Part shown: positions 41,537-50,038 of the stretch, piece after piece
How positions within the stretch are numbered: the first letter of the stretch is position 1
Layout: each line of letters starts with the position of its first letter
The notes under the pieces: generated by a model
Databases searched by the model: none
Told to the model about the DNA's origin: nothing
The model's input: the letters and a program-made list of their open reading frames with translations, nothing else
Made by a program: the position numbers and the translations under genes
Assembly: GCF_943193155.1 (NCBI RefSeq)
Contig: NZ_CALPDB010000007.1
Coordinates: 1-64,000, forward strand
Reading direction: 5' to 3'
Source: Veillonella intestinalis
GTDB taxonomy: Bacteria > Bacillota > Negativicutes > Veillonellales > Veillonellaceae
DNA: 64,000 bases

Positions 41537-41598
41537 TTGTAAAAACATTCTTCTTGTTGTATTATGATTGTGACGAAGTTACGAAAACGATTTCGTAA
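41537..41598 (+). promoter_or_regulatory. kdg operon promoter with LacI-type operator
   Basis: TTGTAA (41537-41542), 17-bp spacer and TATTAT (41560-41565) form the promoter. Right after it is a LacI-family palindrome, TTACGAAAACGATTTCGTAA (41579-41598), perfect except around the central CG, overlapping the expected transcription start. This is a position where the encoded LacI-type regulator would block initiation. Confidence 0.78.
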
Positions 41599-41639
41599 AT
41601 CGATACACAACAAATATTGTGTAAGTTAAGGAGTGAGTG

Positions 41640-41672
41640 ATGGTCTATTTGACCACACTAAAGGGGATCTAA
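41640..41672 (+). CDS. Possible 10-residue leader peptide
   Basis: A well-placed AAGGAG (41628-41633) precedes ATG 41640, which opens the short frame MVYLTTLKGI and stops at 41672. It lies in the roughly 170-nt leader of the regulator gene. It could be a regulatory leader peptide or a chance reading frame; no run of one amino acid argues for classic attenuation. Confidence 0.35.
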   Translation: MVYLTTLKGI

Positions 41673-41739
41673 TAGTTCGTGTATGGAGTAGCTAAGTGCT
41701 TACCTCTTTTATGCGCAAGATAGGAAAGGAGGCTGCTAT

Positions 41740-42768
41740 ATGGGTAAAATAACGATTGCCGATGTAGCTGAACGCACAGGTTTTTCAAAGACAACAATTT
41801 CTAGATACTTAAATGGTAAATATGAATATATGTCAGCGGCCACACGGGAACGAATTAGTGAAGTAATTAAGGAAATCGAGTATAAGCCAAATAAAATGGC
41901 TCGTAGCTTACGTTTACAACAAAGTCATATGATTGGGGTTATAGTGTCTGATATTTCGAGTCCCTTCTCAGCCATTCTATATTCTGGTATTGCTGATTGG
42001 TGTGAAGAACATGGATTTACCGTACTCTTAGCTGATGCGGCTGATGATCCACAGAAAGAACGGCGATATATTCAATCTATGATTGCCCAAGGTGTAGATG
42101 GTATAGTTATTAATGCAACGGGTGCTGAAGTGGAATACTTAAATGAAGTAAACCGTTCAGTTATGCCGATTGTATTAGCTGACCGACCAGTGGCAGGTTG
42201 TGATTGTGATTTAGTATCATCAGATACGGAGCATATTACAGAGGCTAGTTTAGACTTATTATTAAGCAAAGGGTATGAGCGAATTTTATTTGCTACTCGG
42301 CGAGTCGGTACCAATGGTATTCGTCGTTTACGCTTTGATGAATTTGTGAAACAGTATGAAGCCAAAACAGGGCGATCAGCACTTACCTTAGAGTATGATA
42401 AAACAACAAAGGATATACTTACCAATACGGTGATGACAGAACTAGCAGCAGCACGACAAGCGAAGGAACGATTTGCTGTATTTGCTGGTAACGGGGTAGT
42501 GCTTAGTGATATTGCTAAGATTACACGTCAACAACAGCTAACTATTCCTCAAGACTTAGGAGTATATAGTTATGATAACTGGACCTGGATGGATGTCATT
42601 GGACCTGGTATTTCCGTTGTTGAATTACCGACTTATGAAATAGGCCAAGAATGTGCTCGCTTATTAGTTGGTCGCATTAAGGAATCTTTGAATGAGGCCG
42701 CTAGTGAAGTATTGGAACGCCAAAAAGTAATTTTACCATGCTCCATTGTTGAACGCCAGTCACTATAA
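41740..42768 (+). CDS. kdgR: LacI-family regulator (KdgR-like)
   Basis: A 342-residue repressor with the N-terminal LacI HTH (TIADVAERTGFSKTTISRYL, residues 4-23, and hinge KPNKMARSLRLQQSHMIGVI) and a periplasmic-binding-like sensor domain. It heads the 2-keto-3-deoxygluconate genes and lies behind its own palindromic operator, so it should respond to KDG or a related intermediate. AAAGGAGG precedes ATG 41740. The name is by context and family; the effector is not shown by sequence. Confidence 0.85.
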   Translation: MGKITIADVAERTGFSKTTISRYLNGKYEYMSAATRERISEVIKEIEYKPNKMARSLRLQQSHMIGVIVSDISSPFSAILYSGIADWCEEHGFTVLLADAADDPQKERRYIQSMIAQGVDGIVINATGAEVEYLNEVNRSVMPIVLADRPVAGCDCDLVSSDTEHITEASLDLLLSKGYERILFATRRVGTNGIRRLRFDEFVKQYEAKTGRSALTLEYDKTTKDILTNTVMTELAAARQAKERFAVFAGNGVVLSDIAKITRQQQLTIPQDLGVYSYDNWTWMDVIGPGISVVELPTYEIGQECARLLVGRIKESLNEAASEVLERQKVILPCSIVERQSL

Positions 42769-42882
42769 GTGGTGTAGTTAATTAAGGTAATAATGAGCTC
42801 GTTTCAATGAACTCTAATATAGAATTATTACAAAGGATAAGTTAGGTATTTATTTTAAGAGTATATAAAAGGAGTGACACAC

Positions 42883-43725
42883 ATGGATACACGTTATAGT
42901 GTAAACCCGCGCGACATTAAACGTTATACAACTGAGGAGTTGCGCAATGAATTTTTGATTCAAGACATTTTTAAGGCTGATGAAGTAACGGCTGTATATA
43001 GCCACGTTGACCGCATGGTAACGCTTGGTTGTATGCCAGTTAATGAAGTGGTTAACCTTGAAAAAGGTATGGACATTTGGCATACATTTGGTACACACTT
43101 CTTCTTAGAACGCCGTGAAATTGGTATTTTTAATGTTGGTGGCGATGGTAAAATCGTAGCTGATGGCGAAGAATTTAACCTTACATATACCGATTGCGTA
43201 TATATTACTAAAGGAACTAAAGAAGTAATGTTCCAGAGCGTTGATCCAGCAAAACCGGCTAAATTCTACATGGTGTCTGCCCCAGCACATACGTCTCATA
43301 AAACAACCTTTATTCCAATGGCAAAAGCTAACAAACGTCCTATGGGGGCCATGGAAACAGCTAATGATCGTGTGATTAATCAGTTTATTCATCCAGATGT
43401 ATTAGAAACTTGCCAGTTATCTATGGGGTTAACTCAGTTAAAACCAGGTAGTGTTTGGAATTCTATGCCGCCACATACACATGAGCGTCGTATGGAAATT
43501 TACTTCTACTTTGAAGTACCACAAGATAATGTTGTATTCCATATGATGGGTGAAGCACAGGAAACACGCCATATCGTAATGCACAATGAAGAAGCTGTAA
43601 TTAGTCCTTCTTGGAGCTTACATGCTGGTGCTGGTACATCCAACTATACCTTCATCTGGGCTATGGGTGGCGAAAACCAAGCGTTTGATGATATGGATCA
43701 TATTGCAATTACGGATATGAAATAG
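42883..43725 (+). CDS. kduI: 5-keto-4-deoxyuronate isomerase
   Basis: A 280-residue cupin enzyme that converts 4-deoxy-L-threo-5-hexosulose uronate to 3-deoxy-D-glycero-2,5-hexodiulosonate in breakdown of unsaturated uronates. The N terminus RYSVNPRDIKRYTTEELR and the metal-binding PPHTHERRMEIYFYFEVPQ are diagnostic; the final histidine lies in SWSLHAGAGTSNYTF. ATG 42883 follows AAAGGAG at 8 bases. It is the first structural gene after the regulator. Confidence 0.95.
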   Translation: MDTRYSVNPRDIKRYTTEELRNEFLIQDIFKADEVTAVYSHVDRMVTLGCMPVNEVVNLEKGMDIWHTFGTHFFLERREIGIFNVGGDGKIVADGEEFNLTYTDCVYITKGTKEVMFQSVDPAKPAKFYMVSAPAHTSHKTTFIPMAKANKRPMGAMETANDRVINQFIHPDVLETCQLSMGLTQLKPGSVWNSMPPHTHERRMEIYFYFEVPQDNVVFHMMGEAQETRHIVMHNEEAVISPSWSLHAGAGTSNYTFIWAMGGENQAFDDMDHIAITDMK

Positions 43726-43885
43726 TAGCTACTGAAGATATATACGAAGTAGTTAATAAAAATACTGATGTTAAAAATATATTTTTTTAACACTTTTAGA
43801 AATCGATACACATACGAATTTTGCTCGGTTTATTTGTATCTGAAACTTAAATCTATTACTTAAATTTATAAAATTGGAGGTTCTC

Positions 43886-44671
43886 ATGAACGGCTTAGAA
43901 CAATTCCGCTTAGATGGAAAAGTAGCACTCGTAACAGGGGCTGTATATGGCATTGGTTTTGCGATTGCGCAAGCACTCGCTGGAGCAGGTGCTAAGATTG
44001 CTTTCAACTGTTTAGATGAAGCAACACGTGATAAAGCAGTAGCTGATTACAAAGAAGTAGGCATTGATGCAGTAGGCTACGTAGCAGACGTAACTAAAGA
44101 AGAAGAAATCATTCCTATGATTAAAGATATTGAAGAAAAACTTGGTGGCATAGATATTCTTGTAAATAATGCGGGAATTATTAAACGTATTCCAATGACT
44201 GAAATGGCAGCCGATGAATTCCGTCAAGTAATTGATATCGACTTAGTAGGTCCATTCATTATGGCTAAAGCTGTTATCCCTGGAATGATTAAAAAAGGTC
44301 ATGGTAAAATTATTAACATTTGCTCCATGATGAGTGAATTAGGCCGTGAAACAGTATCTGCTTATGCAGCGGCTAAGGGTGGCTTAAAAATGTTAACTCG
44401 TAATATTGCTTCTGAATATGGCGAATATAACATCCAATGTAATGGTCTTGGACCTGGCTACATTGCTACGCCACAGACAGCACCACTTCGTACCGAAGGT
44501 CATCCATTCAATAGCTTTATTATTGCTAAAACACCAGCTGCTCGTTGGGGTACACCTGAAGATTTACAAGGTCCAGCTGTATTCTTAGCATCTGAAGCAT
44601 CTGACTTTATTAATGGCCATGTATTATATGTAGATGGTGGGATTTTAGCTTACATCGGTAAACAACCATAA
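43886..44671 (+). CDS. kduD: 2-deoxy-D-gluconate 3-dehydrogenase / 2-keto-3-deoxy-5-ketogluconate reductase
   Basis: A 261-residue short-chain dehydrogenase. The cofactor loop is TGAVYGIGFAIA (residues 15-26), the structural NNAG is in LVNNAGIIKR, and the catalytic Ser-Tyr-Lys is in SMMSELGRETVSAYAAAKGG. In this gene neighbourhood it reduces the product of KduI to 2-keto-3-deoxygluconate with NAD(P)H. GGAGG precedes ATG 43886. Confidence 0.93.
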   Translation: MNGLEQFRLDGKVALVTGAVYGIGFAIAQALAGAGAKIAFNCLDEATRDKAVADYKEVGIDAVGYVADVTKEEEIIPMIKDIEEKLGGIDILVNNAGIIKRIPMTEMAADEFRQVIDIDLVGPFIMAKAVIPGMIKKGHGKIINICSMMSELGRETVSAYAAAKGGLKMLTRNIASEYGEYNIQCNGLGPGYIATPQTAPLRTEGHPFNSFIIAKTPAARWGTPEDLQGPAVFLASEASDFINGHVLYVDGGILAYIGKQP

Positions 44672-44678
44672 TTTATTC

Positions 44679-44707
44679 GGGAGGGCCTCCCCGTGAGGCC
44701 TGCCCCC
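44679..44707 (+). promoter_or_regulatory. GC-rich intercistronic hairpin, kduD-kdgT
   Basis: GGCCTC (44684-44689) pairs with GAGGCC (44695-44700), extended by G-rich and C-rich flanks. There is no T run, so it is more likely an mRNA processing or stability element than a terminator. It stands out from the AT-rich surroundings. Confidence 0.5.
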
Positions 44708-44726
44708 TATATTGGAGGAAATCAGC

Positions 44727-45713
44727 ATGAATATCATGAAGGCAGTATCACGTGTTCCCGGCGGGCTTATGCTCGTTCCTTTACTACTCGGTGCTTTGTT
44801 ACATACGTTAGCACCTGGCACTGGTAAATATTTTGGTTCATTTACAAATGGTTTAATTAGCGGCACCGTTCCTATTTTATCGGTATGGTTTTTCTGTATG
44901 GGTGCTAGCATTGATTTAAAAGCAACAGGTACCGTTTTGAAAAAATCGGGTACATTAGTAGTAACAAAGATTTTAGTAGCATGGATCGTTGGGCATATAT
45001 GTGTTATGTTTATGCCTAGTGGTATGATTGAAACAGGATTTTTTGCAGGACTCTCCACCTTAGCTATTGTTACAGCTATGGACATGACTAATGGTGGTTT
45101 ATATGCTTCCTTGATGGCACAGTATGGCTCCAAGGAAGACGCAGGGGCATTTGTATTGATGTCTATTGAGTCTGGCCCATTAGTAACCATGATGATTCTT
45201 GGTACAACTGGGGCGGCTACCTTTGAGCCACATCTATTTGTAGGCGCTGTATTACCATTCTTAATCGGCTTTGCACTAGGTAACATTGACAAAGAATGCA
45301 AAACCTTCTTTAGCCAAGGCACTATGCTTATGATTCCCTTCTTCGGCTTTGCCTTAGGTAATACAATTGACCTTATGATGGTTGCACATACAGGCTTATT
45401 AGGTATTTTATTAGGGCTTGCCGTAATTGTTATCACTGGTATTCCACTTATTTTAGCAGACAAATATATTGCAGGTGGTAATGGTGGTGCTGGTCTAGCT
45501 GCTTCTAGTACAGCTGGGGCTGCGGTAACAAACCCAATCATTATTGCTGGAATGATTCCCGCCTTTGCACCAATTGCGCCAGCCGCTACTGCATTAGTAG
45601 CTACGGCCGTAGTTGTTACATCAATTTTAGTACCAATTGTAACAGCTTTTTGGTGTAAACGTTTCAGCGATGAAGGTAAAACTAAAGCCGCTCGCATTGT
45701 GGTAAATGGGTAA
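44727..45713 (+). CDS. kdgT: 2-keto-3-deoxygluconate permease
   Basis: A 328-residue KdgT-family transporter with about ten spans, importing 2-keto-3-deoxygluconate by proton symport. The N terminus [20 protein letters not shown] is typical, as are [14 protein letters not shown] and [25 protein letters not shown] lies 11 bases before ATG 44727. Its presence means the cell can take up KDG released by other bacteria as well as process it from uronates. Confidence 0.94.
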   Translation: MNIMKAVSRVPGGLMLVPLLLGALLHTLAPGTGKYFGSFTNGLISGTVPILSVWFFCMGASIDLKATGTVLKKSGTLVVTKILVAWIVGHICVMFMPSGMIETGFFAGLSTLAIVTAMDMTNGGLYASLMAQYGSKEDAGAFVLMSIESGPLVTMMILGTTGAATFEPHLFVGAVLPFLIGFALGNIDKECKTFFSQGTMLMIPFFGFALGNTIDLMMVAHTGLLGILLGLAVIVITGIPLILADKYIAGGNGGAGLAASSTAGAAVTNPIIIAGMIPAFAPIAPAATALVATAVVVTSILVPIVTAFWCKRFSDEGKTKAARIVVNG

Positions 45714-45728
45714 TATAATTAAAGCTTC

Positions 45729-45768
45729 AGCAGCACACCTTGCGCCTCCGTCGGCTCAGGGTGTTGCT
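45729..45768 (+). promoter_or_regulatory. Intercistronic hairpin, kdgT-kdgK
   Basis: AGCAGCACACC pairs with GGGTGTTGCT across a GC-rich loop. No T run follows. Like the hairpin before kdgT, it probably sets relative expression or mRNA stability within the operon. Confidence 0.45.
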
Positions 45769-45791
45769 TGCTATAATGAGGAGGAATAAAA

Positions 45792-46742
45792 ATGGCACGT
45801 GTTCTTACAATTGGTGAGCCTATGGGGTTAATGGTAGCCACAGAACCTAAAGCATTAAAAGATGTGACAACATTTCGTCGCTATGTATGTGGGGCAGAAG
45901 TTAATTTTGCCGTTGGTATGAGCCGTTTAGGTCATGAAACAGCGTATATCAGTCGTGTAGGGAATGATCCATTTGGTCAACATATTTTAGATTTTTTGGC
46001 AGAACAACATATTGGTACAGACTATGTAACATTGGATGATGTGAATCGGACAGGAATGCAGTTAAAAGCTAAAACTTTAGAAGGGGATCCAGAAGTGGTT
46101 AACTTCCGTCGTTTTACAGCATTCTCCTATATGGAACCATCCGTTGTGGATACGGTACAATGGGGAAAATACGATCATTTGCATGTGACTGGCATTCCAC
46201 CAGCGTTGTCTGAAAGTTGCCGTGAAACGTCCATTGCTATGATGAAAGCCGCTAAATCTCATGGTGTGCAAGTGTCCTTTGATACTAATCTTCGTCCCGC
46301 TCTTTGGCCATCTGAAGACGTAATGCGTGAAAATATTAATTACTTGGCGTCCTTAGCTGATATTGTATTACCAGGCTTTGGCGAAGGAAAAATCTTAACA
46401 GGTTTTGACACACCAGAAGACATTGCTGAATTTTATTTGAAACAAGGTGCGAAAGCAGTTATTGTGAAATTAGGGACTAAAGGTGCTTATGTGAAGACTG
46501 CTGAAGAAGTATTCTATGCGCCTGCATATATTGTTGAAAACGTAGTTGACACAGTTGGGGCTGGTGATGGCTTTGCCGTAGGTACCGTTAGTGGTCGTTT
46601 AGAAGGTCTTAGCTGGGCGGAAGCAGTTCGTCGTGGCGCTGCCATTGGGGCCCTTCAAGTACAAGTGGAAGGCGATAATGAGGGGTTACCAACACCTGAT
46701 CAATTAGTAGCGTATCAAAAGAGCGCTAAATTAAGCGAATAA
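45792..46742 (+). CDS. kdgK: 2-keto-3-deoxygluconate kinase (PfkB family)
   Basis: A 316-residue PfkB sugar kinase that phosphorylates KDG to KDPG with ATP. The N terminus has TIGEPMGLMVA and the GAEVNFAVGMSRLGHETAYIS signature (quoted: GAEVNFAVGMSRLGHE); the C-terminal PfkB motif is DTVGAGDGFAVGTVSG with the catalytic Asp. GAGGAGG precedes ATG 45792. It lies between the transporter and the aldolase in pathway order. Confidence 0.92.
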   Translation: MARVLTIGEPMGLMVATEPKALKDVTTFRRYVCGAEVNFAVGMSRLGHETAYISRVGNDPFGQHILDFLAEQHIGTDYVTLDDVNRTGMQLKAKTLEGDPEVVNFRRFTAFSYMEPSVVDTVQWGKYDHLHVTGIPPALSESCRETSIAMMKAAKSHGVQVSFDTNLRPALWPSEDVMRENINYLASLADIVLPGFGEGKILTGFDTPEDIAEFYLKQGAKAVIVKLGTKGAYVKTAEEVFYAPAYIVENVVDTVGAGDGFAVGTVSGRLEGLSWAEAVRRGAAIGALQVQVEGDNEGLPTPDQLVAYQKSAKLSE

Positions 46743-46907
46743 TTGATAGTCAAGCTAAGTAGTGTTAATTAAGTGAATCATTAGTAGGTAGTAATAGCCT
46801 GATGAGTAAGCGAATATTTAATAGGCACGAAAAGTAATGACGGATAGTTCTGAAATGTATATAATAGAGTAGGAAACAGAGCTAAAGATAAGATTGGGAG
46901 GACCCGT

Positions 46908-47546
46908 ATGGATAAATTACAAATTATTGAAACAGTTAAAAAAATTGGTGTAGTTGCCGTTATTCGTGGTAATACGCCAGAAGAGGCTGCTCAAATTTCA
47001 GAAGCCTGCATTGCTGGAGGAGTAACGGCTATTGAAGTAGCCTTTACAACACCACGTGCTCATGAAGCCATTTTAACATTATCTGAAAAATACAAAGATA
47101 ATGCTGATGTAGTCATTGGTGCGGGTACAGTTTTAGACTCTGAAACAGCACGTTTGGCTATTTTAAATGGGGCAGCTTTTATTGTATCCCCAGCTTTTGA
47201 TGAAGATACTATCAAATTATGTAATCGCTATCGTGTGGCTTGTATGCCTGGCACAACTACGATTCAAGGTGTTATTCAAGCCCTTGAATTGGGAGCCGAT
47301 ATTGTAAAAGTATTCCCTGGTGAAGTAGTAGGTAGCAAGTTTATTAAAGCCGTAAAAGGGCCATTACCACAGGCTCAAATGATGCCAACTGGTGGTGTTA
47401 GCATCGATAATGTAGCTGAATGGTTTAAAGCAGGCGCTGTGGCTGTTGGAGCTGGTGGTGCTTTGACTGGTGGCGGAAAATCTTTAGCAGAGATTGCAGA
47501 AACGGCTAAGAAATTTGTTGCCGCTGTAGCAGAAGCGCGTAAATAA
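46908..47546 (+). CDS. eda: 2-keto-3-deoxy-6-phosphogluconate aldolase
   Basis: A 212-residue class I aldolase that splits KDPG into pyruvate and glyceraldehyde-3-phosphate, the end of the route encoded here. Family blocks are VAVIRGNTPEEAAQI, VIGAGTVLD, FIVSPAFDEDTI, CMPGTTTIQG and the Schiff-base lysine in DIVKVFPGEVVG. The usual IEVTLR segment reads IEVAFTT. GGGAGG precedes ATG 46908. The 165-bp gap before it is longer than the other gaps in the cluster, so a second promoter is possible. Confidence 0.93.
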   Translation: MDKLQIIETVKKIGVVAVIRGNTPEEAAQISEACIAGGVTAIEVAFTTPRAHEAILTLSEKYKDNADVVIGAGTVLDSETARLAILNGAAFIVSPAFDEDTIKLCNRYRVACMPGTTTIQGVIQALELGADIVKVFPGEVVGSKFIKAVKGPLPQAQMMPTGGVSIDNVAEWFKAGAVAVGAGGALTGGGKSLAEIAETAKKFVAAVAEARK

Positions 47547-47651
47547 GTAGCGTATATATGGAAGGCAAGAAAGTATGCTTTCTTATTTTGTTAATAAGTG
47601 TGTGAAATAAGATGATATACAATAAATAGTAAATAGATAAATAGTAAAAAT

Positions 47652-47708
47652 CAAAAATTAAAAATTAAAAATTAAAAGAGAGCTATCAAGAATTGATAGC
47701 TCTCTTTT
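47652..47708. terminator. Bidirectional terminator after eda, next to 7-bp repeats
   Basis: AAAAGAGAGCTATCAA (47674-47689) pairs perfectly with TTGATAGCTCTCTTTT (47693-47708). It lies between convergent genes. Three to four tandem AAAAATT units (from 47652) precede it. Confidence 0.88.
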
Positions 47709-47716
47709 GTGTTTCG

Positions 47717-48199
47717 TTATATATTATATTCTTGTTTGATTTGTTTTAGTAAAGCTTCGCAACTAGGGGCAATGTCATTATAAGTTTCATCAAAATTGCC
47801 TGTATACCAAGGATCTTTTACATCACGGGTCTCGCCAATAAAGGAGAGCATTTTATGAATTTTATGCTCTGTATCAGGTCCGAGTAGTCGTTCGAGGTTA
47901 CGGCGGTTATTTTCATCCATAATGATAATATAGTCGGCTGAAGCATAATCGGCTTTCGTAATTTGGCGCGCTTGGCGTGGTGTGAACGGAATATTCATAT
48001 CACGCAATTTAGTTTTAGTGCCAGGATGAGTGTCATTACCAATTTCTTCACGACTTGTTGCGGTAGAGTCAATCTTAAATTGTTCTGTTAGGGCTGATTT
48101 ATTTACTAATTCTTTAAAAATAAATTCTGCCATGGTAGATCGACAAATATTGCCGTGACAAACAAACTGAACATGAATGGGCCGTTTGGTAGCGGTCAT
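47717..48199 (-). CDS. Low-molecular-weight protein-tyrosine phosphatase
   Basis: A 160-residue phosphatase with the active-site loop CHGNICRST (C at about residue 14; CX5R) and the general-acid Asp in VKDPWYTGNFDETY. It would dephosphorylate tyrosine or small phosphoesters, and bacterial members often control capsule synthesis through tyrosine kinases. ATG 48199 follows GAGGAG. It lies 13 bp downstream of the M50-type protease gene on the same strand, so they are probably one transcript. Confidence 0.9.
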   Translation of the reverse strand: MTATKRPIHVQFVCHGNICRSTMAEFIFKELVNKSALTEQFKIDSTATSREEIGNDTHPGTKTKLRDMNIPFTPRQARQITKADYASADYIIIMDENNRRNLERLLGPDTEHKIHKMLSFIGETRDVKDPWYTGNFDETYNDIAPSCEALLKQIKQEYNI

Positions 48200-48212
48200 A
48201 ATAAACTCCTCT

Positions 48213-48836
48213 TTATACAAACTGTAAAATCAGACTAAATACACGTAAAATGCCTTGTTGTAAGGGAATAAGTACAAGGCTTAAAAATGGTGTATATGCT
48301 AGCAGAATTAAGGCTAAGAAACCAAAGCGCTGCCACTGCCAGTATTTCATTTGCCAAGCAGGGGATAGAAAATTAGACACAATATGAGCACCATCTAAAG
48401 GGGGAATAGGAATTAAATTGAATAAAGCGAAGTTTATATTAATAATAACCATTAGGGAGATAACCGTGTAAAGGCCTTGTGAAATTTCTATATTGTGATT
48501 ATTGATAAAGAATAAAACAAAGGCAGAGAGAAAGGCGACTACAATATTAGCTAATGGCCCTGCTGCTGAAACGAGTATATCGTCTCTTTTTTTATTTTTG
48601 AAATTTGCAGGATTAATCATTACGGGTTTTGCCCAACCAAAATGTAAAAGTAAAAGCATTAACATGCCGATAAAATCAAGATGGGCTAAGGGATTCATAG
48701 TTAAACGCCCCATGCGACGAGGCGTATCATCCCCTAATATATCTGCCACTTTAGCATGTGCATATTCGTGCATCGCCATGGCAATAATAATGGCTGGTAA
48801 GGTAGCCACAATAGTCAATACATTAAAATTAGACAT
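48213..48836 (-). CDS. Site-2-protease-like M50 family membrane metalloprotease
   Basis: A 207-residue membrane protein with the zinc motif HEYAHAKVA (HExxH, about residue 23) and the second metal motif NLIPIPPLDGAHIV. These place it in the short M50B/YwhC group, which lacks the PDZ domain of RseP. About five spans are visible. Such proteases cut transmembrane substrates, but targets of the short group are mostly unknown. ATG 48836 is preferred over 48842 because it gives proper distance from AAGGAG. Confidence 0.88.
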   Translation of the reverse strand: MSNFNVLTIVATLPAIIIAMAMHEYAHAKVADILGDDTPRRMGRLTMNPLAHLDFIGMLMLLLLHFGWAKPVMINPANFKNKKRDDILVSAAGPLANIVVAFLSAFVLFFINNHNIEISQGLYTVISLMVIININFALFNLIPIPPLDGAHIVSNFLSPAWQMKYWQWQRFGFLALILLAYTPFLSLVLIPLQQGILRVFSLILQFV

Positions 48837-49015
48837 AAACATCTCCTTTTTGATAAGTGTATATGTAATAGTATACCGTAAATTATCGATATACGCAAAG
48901 TGGTAGCCATATCGTCAATGGCATCAAAGAGTTAATTTATTAGATAGAAAATAAAACTACTTTGGCGAAACTAGTTGTTGAAGGCGTCAAAAAATGAACT
49001 GTCAGTGGATTATTT

Positions 49016-49048
49016 ACTAATGGTATGATACTCACACTACTGGTATGA
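49016..49048. promoter_or_regulatory. Direct repeats over the promoter of the five-HTH gene
   Basis: ACTAATGGTATGA (49017-49028 region) and ACTACTGGTATGA are direct repeats 20 bp apart, overlapping a possible TATGAT -10 box (49024-49029) and including ACTCA/TGAGT inverted words. Two turns of helix separate them, a layout suited to a protein with several aligned HTH units; autoregulation is inference. Confidence 0.4.
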
Positions 49049-49139
49049 GTGAATACATTGTTTTTAAAGGGAGGTCTTCTTATAATGAATAGTGAGCTCA
49101 ATGTATAGTGTTAGAAACGGTAAGGGAGGTTTTTGTTTT

Positions 49140-49901
49140 ATGGGAACAGGGCGACAAGTGGTCATTCCACGGCCTTTATTACAACGTTTATATACGGAAC
49201 AGCAGTTATCTACATGGGCAATTGCTAAAGAGCTACATTGTAGTCAGGATACTGTAGTACGACGTTTACATGAATATGAAATTCCAATTCGGACAAGACG
49301 TAAGTTATTGCCTGTGAAGGAATTAATCCATCTGTACGTGGATGAAGGGCTAGGGGTAAAAGAACTGGCTAGACGCTACCAATGTTCACATACAACCGTG
49401 GCCCAGCGTTTACGAGATTTAGGTGTATTAGTATCAAAACAAGTAGCATATATAAAGCCAACGGCTAGTAAACAACAACAGATACTAGCTTTTTACAGAA
49501 ATGGGCAAAGTGCTTCGTGGATTGCTAGGCGATTACAGCTTTCACGGTGGACGGTGCTCACCACTTTACGACAAGCGGGGATTGCTATCCGTCATAGTAA
49601 TAAGCGAATTTATGTAAATACGAAAGAGTTAGTATATCTTTATACACAGCGACATATGTCGACAATAATGTTAGCTAGCTTATATAATCTTAAGCCTTCA
49701 ACCGTAGCTGAACGCTTAAAAGAGGCGGGGATTCACTTGCGAGGCAATCAATTAAAACTCAATACATTTGATGTTTGCTTGCGTTATCAGCAGGGGCATA
49801 GTCCTTTGCAGATTGCTGAAGAACTAGGTTGCTCCTATTCAGCTGTGCGGCGGCGCCTTGATCAGTGGAGTGGTTATAAAGGGGCACGGAAAGAAAGTTA
49901 A
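49140..49901 (+). CDS. Protein of five tandem helix-turn-helix units
   Basis: A 253-residue basic protein composed of five consecutive Hin/homeodomain-type HTH units of about 45-50 residues and almost nothing else. The units are visible as LSTWAIAKELHCSQDTVVRR, LGVKELARRYQCSHTTVAQR, SASWIARRLQLSRWTVLTTL, MSTIMLASLYNLKPSTVAER and SPLQIAEELGCSYSAVRRRL. Each is preceded by a short helix such as ELIHLYVDEG or QILAFYRNGQ. There is no catalytic recombinase or transposase domain. It should bind DNA over a long stretch or organise it. ATG 49140 follows AAGGGAGG. Function unknown. Confidence 0.82.
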   Translation: MGTGRQVVIPRPLLQRLYTEQQLSTWAIAKELHCSQDTVVRRLHEYEIPIRTRRKLLPVKELIHLYVDEGLGVKELARRYQCSHTTVAQRLRDLGVLVSKQVAYIKPTASKQQQILAFYRNGQSASWIARRLQLSRWTVLTTLRQAGIAIRHSNKRIYVNTKELVYLYTQRHMSTIMLASLYNLKPSTVAERLKEAGIHLRGNQLKLNTFDVCLRYQQGHSPLQIAEELGCSYSAVRRRLDQWSGYKGARKES

Positions 49902-50038
49902 ACGGGCATAGAAAGAAAGTTAAAAAGGCATGGAAACAAAGTTAAAGGAAAGTTGCATTATAAGGGCTGAATTCGTTATACTAGAAGGCAAGAAAGTAGC
50001 ACGTTATAATATATTATTAGTGTAGAATGGAGAGTATG

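Noticed and set aside
44645-45697. A 350-codon minus-strand frame opposite kdgT
   Set aside because: It is the antisense shadow of a well-identified permease with strong codon bias; its low-complexity Ala/Pro/Ile composition is typical of such shadows.
49140-49901. Transposase or Hin-type recombinase
   Set aside because: Only HTH units are present; no DDE, serine recombinase or tyrosine recombinase motif and no terminal inverted repeats flank the gene.
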